Source: Asterias amurensis (taxonomy: Eukaryota > Echinodermata > Asteroidea > Forcipulatida > Asteriidae). Taken from it: DNA of 64,000 nucleotides. The stretch's first letter is position 1; every line of letters begins with the position of its first letter. The position numbers and the translations under genes are program-made. Positions 39,301 through 51,300 of this stretch are shown here, one piece after another. Location of the stretch: positions 13,774,191 through 13,838,190 of the forward strand of contig NC_092649.1 in assembly GCF_032118995.1 (NCBI RefSeq), read 5' to 3'. The notes beneath the pieces were generated by a model. That model saw only the letters and a program-made list of their open reading frames with translations, did no database searches and had not been told where the DNA came from.

Positions 39301-42300
39301 AGTTCGAAGTTGAATGGAAATTTTGATGGATTTTGCAAAGGGTTGTAGACAAAACGTCACCAGTATAAACTTTTCCCAATTTGAATGGTGATATATGTAA
39401 CAGATTGTCCAGCGGAACCAAAACTTTCATTGGAATTAGTCTGACTGACCTGTGTTTAGTTATGGCAAAAACAGTTACTGAAATGGCATGACTGGCATCA
39501 ACTTACACTTCATCATCCTCTAGTCTAATATTTTAAATACTTTTTCATCTTTCTGTTTTTTTATACAGATGCAGAGTGTAAATTGAAATGACAGAGTTAT
39601 TACGTATTGGATAGAGACACCAATGACAACGTAATATCTTTAGCACGACGAGGAAGTAAAAAGGAAGTGAAACTACGGAAGCATTTGGTACAGGGAAAAC
39701 AAGAGTATCTCTCTTTCGTGTTGTGTACGGACACAATAAGACTGGATAAGTTTGGAATTATCGTGTACGTACGACATAACTTATCGTGTGCGTACAACAA
39801 ACTTATCGTGTACGTTTACGATACTTATCGTGTACGTGTTCGTATAGTCAATCTTATGGTGTACGTACACGCTGCGTTATCGTGTATGTAGGGCCTACAG
39901 CATACGACTAAAGTTTGGACTTATTGACTATACGCAAAAGATAACTTATCGTACGTACATATTACTTATTGTTTACATGTACGTACACGATAAGTCCAAA
40001 TGTATCATGCAGGTACACAATAAGTTAGAATGTACGTACAAGATAAGAAAGTTTTTTCTTTTTTTTCAATGTGGGGGGCAATAGGCCTTCGTATAAACAT
40101 AGTCTCTCCCCGAACAACCGACGCACAGCGTGCCGTGTGCACAGTGTTTTGATAGACCAAGAATGTGTATGTTTATTTTCATTTTATGCAACAGTAAAAC
40201 GGAAAATGCAACCGGTACTTTATGTTTGCTTTTCAGAATCAGGGGGGTCAAGAAGTCCACTATAGTACATGTAGCGCATGCAAGAAGGTGATCAACGATT
40301 TTCAAATGAGGCAACTTCATAAGCGGTATACCTGGGGGTGCTGGGGATAGATTAAGTACCAACTTTTTGACAGGTGGAGTGTGCGGAGGCTATGGCTCGT
40401 CGATCGATCGTGTTACGTTTTTGTTTTAGCCAGCAGTACAACTTATGAGATAGCAACGCAAAAATAGCACATACATTGCTGTAAAATCTCCTTTATCATA
40501 ATGCTTCAAGCTTATTCAACAGAATGAATATAATAGTGTAAGTTTACACCTTTTCCAATTCACTTCGTAGTCGCAGACTCTAAATTAATAAATTATACCC
40601 ACGCCACAGTTGCTCTTTATGCACTTAAACAAAAATACAGCCTGTCAATGGTAATACCAAAAACAGTGTTCTTCCTGTGAGCAATAATTTGGGTTTCAAG
40701 ATTTATTTCTTATTACGCGCGTGTTCCATGTTCCTTGTCATGTATCCCCAAATTAATTTCTAAACACCAGATGAAAGGTCATCAATTTGTGTTTTTTTCT
40801 TTCTTGGCTGCCCAGGGGGTGGCTGCTGCCCTAAATATCACAGTCAACCAATGATGTTGAAAGATAAATCATAACATCCAAGCAACCTGTTTGAACCCCG
40901 ACATGGCGGTTGACTGCAACTTACAACCCTATTACATACAGAGATATGGGGTTGATTTCAAAAAGAGAGTCCTAACTATAGTCCTAGGACTCTTTAGGGA
41001 TTATTAGAAACTTAAAGCTGTTCCCGAGTTAGGATAGTTAGAACTAGTCACACTTTCTTACTCGAGATGAAATTGAGATGCAACTATTTTGTGAAATCCA
41101 CCCCTGGTGAAAGGAATGTGATAAATAGTTAAACTTTCATCAAAACTAGCCGTCTTCGAACCTGAAAATTGGTTCATTTTGAAACCCATTATATTTCAAC
41201 TTGCATATTTGTTTCTTCTTCTTTTGGAGAGCGCACATCAGTGCAACGTTTTTGACATAATTATTAAGTTATAATTGTTTTCATTTATTTTGTTGGGGGT
41301 GGGTCAGCAGTTTTGAGGTTGTACAAGTCTGGACTTTGTTAAAGCATGTGGTTAAATCAGACTAAAGGACTGAAGGTTAGTCCAATTGTGCTTAATTACA
41401 TCGTCTGAGTTCAAGGTTGGAGTCTGCCAACAGACCATGAATCCGACTCAAACCTAATTGGAACTCGAGCTTGAGTTTAACAGAGTTTGAACTTGAAAGG
41501 TCCTTGATCTACAAAAAAACACAGATCATAACACTCCTAAACGTGTAACACCTGTATTGCATTAATCTATAGCAACAACCCGGCAGGCCAGCCTCCTGTG
41601 TCAGAGAGTTTGTTTTTGTCTTAATATGAAATAATCCATATGGGGTTATTGTTAATAAAGGGGGACCTGGCCCCCGTTTCATGACACCTTGCTCTCTCAG
41701 GACAATAAAGATCAAGAAATGTTGGCGTGTGACAGGTGTGTCTTATATCCCATTGTTTTAAAAATAGGTCTCAGTAGGCCTATATACGGAACCTCGTAGA
41801 TGGATCTAGTGACAGACGATTCCTGTGTCGAACTGTTTGTTTTTGTCTTAATAAGAAATCATCCATACTGGGCTATTATAAAAAGGGGAAAAGTATCAGG
41901 AAATGACGGGTGCGTCTTATCCCATTGGTTTTAAAAATAGGACACAGCGACGGAGTCCCGTAGATGCCGTGAATCCACATGAAGCAGATGGTGACAAGTT
42001 CGCGGTCGTGACAGACGATTCCGGATGTCAAAATTACTCTTAAAATCAGTGGTTTCTAAAATAAGAGGGGGCCGAACGACTAACCGAGCGTCATTGTGCG
42101 TCTATATAAATAGAGGGATGACTTCTGTATAGGGGACAGGTTGATTTACAACTTAATTCGCAAGAGGAAGCATTTTGTTAAACTTTATCGAGCTGTATGT
42201 CTCCAATGGGGGTTGTATAGGGTTGTATTGGTTACTAAATTACTAGGTTTGCAAAGCTATATCATAAGTCGAATTGTAAATGGGTTTCAACTGTCTAATC

Positions 42301-45300
42301 TGCTCTTAATGGGTATTCCTATTAAGGTAAACTTGATTGGAAAAGCAGTTCATTGGGCTAAACCTTTTGACGGGATAAATAGCGCGGATATGTTCAGGAA
42401 CTCTGGGATCACAGGCCTAACATAGTTCTAGTTCCACTTTGATTTCGTTTTCTTTAGAATTTATGAAGGCAAACTGCCTTTATCCTACAGCAAATACATA
42501 CACAACAAGAATATATACATAACTAAACTGGCTAAAGCAAGAAAGAGCTTGAGAAAAGACACTTTCGTCAACGACCGTCATGCTGTAACAGACTAAAAGT
42601 CCATGCATTTCTACAGACAAATCAAAAACACTACGACTGTTCCATAATACATTGACTATAAAAACACTAAAATCAGGTCCTGACAAAATGAGTGACAGAT
42701 GACGACTTTATGACAATATAGCTGATATACACCCATTCCACATGCGTAAACAAAAAATCTTAGCTGGCACCTCGGCGTCTCTATCTCGAGAACGTTGTGA
42801 TTCGCTAACCATGCATCCATGCGATAAATAGTCTGGTGGCCCTTGGACATAATTGAGACTGAGAGAACACTCTAAAAACTCTCGGGTCAGATTTGACCCT
42901 GATCCTGGTCTTGTGGGGTCTGACCCATTTCTGGGTCAGTATGATCTGGAAACTGTGTCAACATGACCCAAACATGGATCAAACTGACTCAGGATCAGTC
43001 AAACCCAACTTTTTGCCTGGTTTTCATGTCAGTCTGACCCCCTAAATGATCAGGCCCCATTTGGACCTGGAATCCGGGTCAAGTCTGACCAAGTAGTTTT
43101 TAAAGTGCAGTTCGACATTACAGAAGTCTCAATGGGTTGCATCAGCAATTTTGTACGTACACGATATAAAGTATAACATATCGTACGTACACAATAAGTC
43201 CAAGATTATCGAGTCTTATCGTGTACGTACATAGCAAGAAAGAAACAGACACATTTGCTCATTATTGAGCCTGGCAAAACAAGGGTAGCCTGGGCTTGGA
43301 ACAAAATAACGGATTTTTTTTATAGAAAGAAACCACCAGACTGGAATCCAGAAACATAACTCCCGCCATTCAGAAGAGTCGTGCAGCGAATAATCATGCA
43401 GGAGCGAGCAACTCGTGTGCAGGGGGAACAGAGGGTCCAGTGGACCCTCCTTCCACTAACCCCAAACTTACCCCTACACCTGACCCCATCCCCGGTGTAC
43501 CCAAGAGGGCAACGTCCACACCGGAACAGTTTGATAGCGGCACCAGAATTCAGGTCGATTTCGGCCAGGTTTAGCCGGATGTTCGTGCAATGAACCCCGG
43601 GAAAGCAGGGCCTGTCCGCACAGGTACGCTTCGCTAATGTGGGAATTTGGTGGTTGGGTAGTAGTAAGTATTAGTTGGGAATTATTTGAGGTGACAGGCA
43701 ATGTGGGTTTTATTAAAGGTGAATTATGAAAACCGATGTATGTATGATATTAAGATAAAACCAAACACACCATAGGTTAGATAATAAAGGTATGATACAT
43801 TTGTCACAATTGAGTAATATCAATAACTGCTCTTAAACCTTTTGTATTCACTTCAAATACTTGGCAATCTATTTTCCTGTCTGTAAATATTATGATTTTC
43901 AATATGAATAACTTGACTATCAGAAAACATCGAAGACCAAAAAAGTCACACAACGAAGGTGCACAAATTTCACTTTACCCCGCCCCCTCGAAACAAATCG
44001 TTGTTCACCTTTTTCCCGAAAACATATCCCCTCAAATTGGTAAAATTGGTCAAGTTTGTTGAGTGTTCAGTGAAACTGGAGAATTTGAATAAAACATCTC
44101 ATCTGTTACAAATAACGTATCATACCTTTTTTTGTAATACTCTGTAATCTACAATTCCATGTACACTGCAATATTATGAAAGGTAAAAACAATGATCTGC
44201 AGACAATCTTCTAATTGTAACTCGGTCAAGATCTATTTTGGAACTAGGCAGGCTTGGAATTTCAGGGGAGACCGTGGCCTCTATGCCCCTCGTGCCGCCC
44301 CTTCGAAAGCTTCCCATAAATTTTGAAGATTTTCTAATGAAAGTGCCCCTTTGCTAAATGAGAAAGGCCTTGTCCTCTCCCACATTCGAAATTCCTGGCC
44401 TGATTATGATTAGTTAAGAACACATGTTAAATTGGAAACGCATTTCACGTCATACCAACACCGTTCGGGAAATGTCAATTTAATTCTCGCTTGACCTTGT
44501 GGCTTCATTGAGACATCATTCACGTGCAAAAAAATGATTCAAACTTGAACAGGGTTTTTACTGATGATCAAGCAATACTAATCCCATGGATTATATCCAT
44601 CCTCAACACATTATGAACACTACAGTGAGTCATGTTTGATTTTTGAATGAAGGCTACAAAGGGGCTGTTAACAGCGACTTACCAACTGTTCTACACGTAA
44701 TGCCATCACCGACGTAGCCTTCGTTGCAGACGCATTTTGCCTGGACTCCACCTTCTTCGCAGTGGGCGTTTTCATCACAGAACAAACCTTGCGCTACGCA
44801 AAGATCCCGTTCTGTTAAAAGGAAAATAACACATTGAATAATTGTTTTAAACATAACAACTGAAGTCGAAGAAAAGATGAGCAGGAACTCAGGGACCTTG
44901 ATGAGGATACCATCAAGTGGCTTGAAGTCACTAAACTGCAAATTTAATTGTATCCAATGTTCACCTTGGTCCAGAGGTCAAACGAAAGAAGAACACTAAT
45001 GTTGCATTAAATATATGTTGTATTTGCAATGTACTCACCTTTGCATATAAGACGACGGTTGATCAGTTGGAAAGCAAAGCCTTCCTTGCACATGCACATG
45101 TAGTTACCGTATGTATTGTGACATCTCTGATCAGAGGGACAATTTATCAAACCTTCCGAACACTCGTCAATATCTGCAACGGGATATGTACATAAGAGAT
45201 GTTAAATTTGCATCGGGGATAAACAAAATTAATTCCGTTTTTTACACATACACCGATCTGTGTTAGCACTGTAAGCTCAGTACTTTCCCGAGTCCTGTAA

Positions 45301-48300
45301 AAAAAAATCACAGGCTTGTTACTCGGGTGGGATTCGAACCCACGACCCTTGAAATTCTAGAGCATTGTTTTTACTTAAAAACAAGCGATTAATATTATCA
45401 CAATGTGACATTAAAGAATTGGCACTTGATTTTGATTATCGGAATGCATTGGTTACAGTGTGGGTAGCCAATTGAATTTCATTGAGGTTTCAATTTTTTT
45501 TAATAATACAGGATAGGCCCCTACTTTTAAATGTGGAGAACTTGTCTTTATTACAAACAAGAGCGAAACTAATTTGGATGAGCATTATATATTAATTGTG
45601 AAATATCAGTGTAATTTTATGGCCATAAAAGTGGTATCCGAATGGTATCGGTCATGATGAAACAAATAGTGGAGCAAAATATTCGCAAATCCTCTTTAAA
45701 TCTAACCTAAATATAATTTAGTTTTGTTGCTGATGAGAAATTGTAGTCATTCCAAATTTTACGATGCGGTAATTTCAGACCAGACAGGTTTATTATTTAC
45801 TGGCATATTTGCACACCGAAAGAAAAAACGAGGTTACTAAATGTAGCGTCGAAGAAAAGTTGTCAAAATAAATCTCGATGTTTTCCTCAAACCAGACTGT
45901 GGTACAATTAAGAATGGTGGCTGTCAAAAAGAAATGAAGGAGCCTATTAGAACATTCCAGTGATTTTATTGGCGACATAAATCATATTATGTTATCAAAC
46001 ACGAGGTGTGGAACAATTCGAACCCCATCCTGGATATCACCCATTCCATATTGAAGAAAATGTTCTGGCAGCATTAGTAATTTCTAAGTATAGGATGACA
46101 TTTACGGGGAATGCTAAACATGTTGCCCGGTGAATGTTTTGTTGAGTGCGCTCACAGTTTAATGTTTCCTTCTGTGAGTTCATTAACTTGTGATAACATG
46201 TTCTCCATCCCGTTATCAAAACCACCTCAAACATAGTTGTCTATAAGCTGATTTTTATACAGACCAAGTTAAAGAACTCACAGCCTAAATTGTGTTTGCG
46301 CCAATAAACATCATCGCGCATAAACACATTCACGAATCCAGGCCTATTATGCTTCGTTTTTGAAAGGGCAAGGGCACCAAGGCATTTCTCCTTGAGCACC
46401 ATAATGTGGACATTGTAAATTTCTACTGGAGCATTTCAAGGGAAGTATCACTCAGGTATGTGAATCCTTTTCTGCTTGGCTAACTTGAAGCTAGCTCAAA
46501 ACAACATGATATTGGGTGGTACTCCTAAATACAAACTTTCACTTTTCATATTTAAACTTTCACAAGAAGTCGATGAACTAGACCCTTTTTTTTTAAATAA
46601 TGAAACGGGAATTGGATTGGCCAGGGACAATTCTCTTTTTGTTCATGCAGATCCTTGGTTAAGAAATAGACCTCTTGGTTTCTTAAAAAAAAAGGTAAAC
46701 TTGCACAAGCAGTCAATGAACTAGACCTTTTAATAATGAACCGGGAATTGGATTGGCCAGGGACAATTCTCTTTCTGTTAAAGCAGATCCTTGGTTTAGA
46801 TAATAGACCGTCTTGGCTTCCCAAGAAACTTGGTGGGACCCCCATCCTGTGCTAACTGATCACCGGGTCCCTCTATCAGGAACGCCGCCGCTCCAGTTTC
46901 CAAATTTATCTTCTGCAAATTAGATCATCATCTTAAAAATAGCGTCACTAATTAGGTGGCAGGAAAAGCAGTGAGTTCTGGTGAACAATGAGGGAAAAAA
47001 TGTGCACGAATTACAATGTGCGACCAGATAAGATTTGAGGGGAGAAGTTATATAGATCTCAGAGTGGGGAACAAAATAGCATTGGTGATGCATTGTTGAT
47101 GATTCGACGCGCCCAAGCTTGTATACGCCCCCAACCGTGGACCACCTATGTTCCTATTGTTATACATACCCGGTTCGAACGAGTATACCTACTCCATATA
47201 ACATTATCAATCTAAGCCGATTTTTGGCCTAACATTATAACACCCGAGCTCATTAAATCAGCGTCAAAAACTTGTTTTGTTTTTTCTTCTGTCACTTCCT
47301 TCGCTTCGAAAGTGAGAAAAATGGGAACAATGGAATTAGAGGGAGTGACATTCATCGATTATGTACTCTACATGCAATCAATTTCCGGTGATATTTGTTT
47401 TCTTTGCATGTATAGGAAAACGGAAGGCAGAGAATGTGAAGAAGCATCCATTCAGATCATTGTCTGGTAGTCCCTGATGGGCACGCAATGTACTTGCTAT
47501 TGTAAAGACATAACTCTCATAAAAGTTCCCTTTGCATCTTCACGAAACCAGGATGAATTCCTTCACATCTGAGTCCTCCTAAGCATTTGTGTTTGTGCAA
47601 CTAAGGTTTATTTGTATAGCTGCAGCTGGCCGTGCTTCTATTTTCGTCATGTCTGCGAAGAGATGACCAAACTGGTGAATTGATGAGGTGGTGCTATACG
47701 CACAACTTTATTTGGGTTTAAAAGTGCGCATATATGAGGAGATCCTTAGCACTGTATACAATACATGGCAACACAACGACATTTCTTTTTCCCCACCCAT
47801 CCTAGTTTGTTTGTTTTTCTTTTGTTTTGTTGTCATAGTCTCATGTAAAGCGCTCTGTTCTCCGTAGAGCGCTATATAAATGTTTCATATTATTATTATT
47901 ATTATTAACGTGGCAAGCTCTCAAACATAAGCCGCTTTCTAAATGGAAGACGCGGCTACGCCTGTTTCTAAGGGTGTTGTAAAGAGCTGTCATATGCTTC
48001 AACGCACAGCGATGCAGTGCCTATAAACCGCAGCCACAGCCAATGAATCGGCTTTCAACATTTTCTTCGGACTCACACAATAAATTATTGATTAAGCCCG
48101 AACTTCCCAGTGTTTGTTATTTCATGTAAATGTTTCTTGAAAGTTCGTTTCTCTCCAAAATACTACGGGATAGATTTTTGACATGAGGTGACGACAAAGG
48201 TTGATCACACAAGACGTGAACACTGTCTTTGACTATTTTGTAAGCTCTACCCGCAAGATCTTTTAATATATGGAACCATGTCAAACCACAACATCCACGT

Positions 48301-51300
48301 TTTGCCAGAACTAAGAAAAAAAGTGTCTTCCTCAGCGAAAGATAGGACAAGTAGAGGAGTGAACCGGCACCGCATACCTCACTGAACCACAACACGGAGA
48401 CACTCTGTCAGCATGGCATACAGCACAACCCTAATGCCAATAATAGATTAATGCAAACGACGGACGCAATTTACTACTTCATTTCCACTTACTTATAAAA
48501 GTACCTCCTGTGTTGGCTAAGAGTTCACGTAACCTGTTTCCCCTGAAATAATTCCTTTATAAAGGTCACGGGCGAAGCACCTTTAGGTTGTTGTGGTCTG
48601 TTAGTCTACTTCGTGTTGTGAACATAACAAAAATAACAGCTGATACACTTCAATAAGATACAAGCAACTTTTTCAGGAGTGCATGTAGGCCTTCATGAAT
48701 CCAAATTACTTTATTTCTAACCAGATTGAGGTTCGTTAATTTGTTTGTAGTTCAGTGTATGATTTGTTACTTAAAGGCAATGGACTCTCGTGATAAGAAG
48801 CAGTATTCTCTGTTGATGTTTAACACAACATGTGCATAAAATAACAACAAAGTCTGTGACAATTTTGCCTCAATTTGTCATCGAAGTTGCAAATGAATGT
48901 CGAAAGAAAATACCCTTGTGGGGTAATGTGTGTGCTTTCAGATTCCCTTATAAAAGGCTTTGGCCTGAAGACCGTTATTATTTGAGTGAGAAATTACCTC
49001 TTTCTCAAAACCTACGTTACTTCAGAGGTAGCCGTTTCTTACAATGTGTTATTCTACCAACAGCTGCTCTCCATGGCTCGTTACCAAGTAAGTTCTTGTG
49101 AAAACAATTATTTTGAGTAAATACCAATAGTGTTCAGTTCAGTAATTTCTCACTTAAATGATTGAAGTTTCGAATTCAAGAATCTGAAGGCATGCACAAC
49201 TTGTACAAAAATAGTGTTTTTTTCTTCCATTATTTTCTCGCAACTTCTTCGACCGATTGAGCTCAACTTTCCACAGGTTTGTTATTTTATGCATGTTGAG
49301 ATACACAAAGTGAAAAGACTTGTCTTAGACAATTACTAAAGGTGTCCAGAGCCTTTAAGGAGTTATCTACGCGAATCCACATGACCCTCTATATTTCTAA
49401 TCTGGTTTAGATACTGTGTTTGTAGATTTGTACTAAAAGGGAAAGTACAGTATAATCATTGACAGTAACTATTTCCTCTAATATGACACTTGTTCGTCAT
49501 AATACTCCGATCAGACCCAATATGACTTCCTCTTTATGTTTTTCACATTGCTTGTGATGAAAGAGTAGCGGACGTAATCGGTTATTTAAAATAAAATATT
49601 GCTCTGCTAGGCCTATAAATAAGCAATGTCTTTACTTATGGTGAAACATTTATCATGACATGGTCGAATGATCTGCTTTAGATCTGCTTTAGCAGGTAGA
49701 ATGTCCTGGGTTCGAATCCCCTCGAACTAAACAATGCATATAAGGGCCTCGCCATTACGAGCCAGTTTGTCCAGGCAACTTGGAGACAACCAACTTCAGC
49801 GCACGCTAAACAGACCCACTTGTGGTGGCACCTGAAGAATATTTCTAACAATGCTTTAATACAGTCCCCTGAAAGTCCCAATTGTGAATGGATTCGCTTA
49901 TTCTCGAGTAACATGTCCATTGAGGTCATTCACACAGGACAATTTACAAGCAACCAGTTCCCGGCAATCTTTTACAAGAACATTTATTCACATTTCAGTG
50001 TTCTCATTATTTCCTGGTGATAGTGATCTGCATTATGTATCTTGTGCTTGCAAAGTGATCATTGTGCATATAGCGCAGTTGGTTGTATCCAGGCTGCCTG
50101 TTAACATTACCCTTAGTGGCAATGCCTTTAAAGTGCCCTTAGACAACCCCATTGGCAGAGAAGAAGTGTTTTCCTTATAAAATTTACCTTCACAATGGAA
50201 TCCATTTTTCGATACTTTTAATCCGTCGGGGCAGAGACATCTGAACTGGTAACCGACTTGTTCACAGCCGTAGGCGCATCTGTCTGGATGACACCTGTAA
50301 TCCCCTGGTTGATAAAAAGAAAAATCATAAAAATAATGATAAAATATTTGCTATCTGGAAAATCAAATATTGAAGGGGTGGTGTCGTGATGATCAAAGCA
50401 GGGCCCAATTTTATGAGCTGGTTAAGCGCAAAAAGCACAGCATAATTATGTATACTAGAATGAGGTTACCAGGCAAAATACCATGTCACATGTACCATCT
50501 ATGACTGGTATCCTGCTCCTCTTTGCTATGCAGAAAAGTGCTAAGCAATATATGTGTCCCGCTTCGGCAGCTTTATGAAATTGGGCACAGGCTTGTGGCC
50601 TTACAGGGAATTATGACCACACGGCCCCTTTAAACAAAAACAAATGTTTGAAATGAAGGAAAATACAGATTGTCTTTCATTTCATTCATACTGATTACTT
50701 GTTGTTGATTATTTTTCAAACAAAACTACATAAAAAAGCTCCTATAACAACTTGAGTATTTTATAACGGATGACTTATATCATAAAAGAGACCTTTTCTG
50801 GACTTGCTTCGCATCAGTGGCAAAGTTGGGCAGACATATTTGGGACTATAAATTGTATACAGTAGGTCCTACTTCTTTAAAGACACTGGATAATATAGGT
50901 AATTGTCAAAGACCAGTCTTCACTTGGTGTATCTCAACGTATGCATAAAATAACAAACTTATGGAAATTTGAGCTCAATTGGTCGTCAAAGTTGCGAGAT
51001 AATAATGAAAGAAAAAAGCTGCCTTTTCACACGAAGTTGTGCGCTTTCAGATGCTTGATTTCGAGACCTCAAATTCTAAATCTGGGGTCTCGAAATCAAA
51101 TTCGTGGAATATTACTTCTTTCTCGAAAACTATGGCACTTCAGAGGGAGCCGTTTCTCACAATGTTTTATACTACCAACCTCTCCCCTTTACTCGTCACC
51201 AAGTAAGTTTTTCTGCTAATAATTATTTTGAGTAATTACCAATAGTGTCCACTGCCTTTAATATTGTTCTTACAGCCAGGGTTTTTCCTATACAGTTCTG

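Larger units (their letters stand above)
34856..43471 (-). other. 8.6-kb intron of the matrix gene
   Basis: Phases on both sides agree (G|AT join), so no exon need be missing. Holds repeat D-free unique DNA plus elements listed separately: MITE B at 37234, foldback C at 36501 and 40948, the CGTGTACGTA array and the GGGTCAGA foldback. At 35340-35690, repeated CCACACAGTG/CACTGTGTGG-like blocks suggest another decayed foldback. Confidence 0.6.
45174..50187 (-). other. 5-kb intron of the matrix gene
   Basis: Flanking exons join as GAA G|AT giving DIDEC, so the intron is complete. Contains a SINE, the 46.5-kb duplication, a LINE/SINE tail at 47831 and MITE B at 48771. GGGTTCGAATCCCC at 49708-49721 is a lone B-box-like block without a tRNA fold. 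Confidence 0.6.

Noticed and set aside
42141-42425. 94-residue plus-strand frame after a TATATAAATA
   Set aside because: No family recognised, no splice or codon evidence, and it lies inside the intron of the matrix gene just beyond a local tandem duplication. Left as unsupported.
49708-49721. B-box GGGTTCGAATCCCC as a tRNA gene
   Set aside because: No acceptor pairing or anticodon arm could be built around it.
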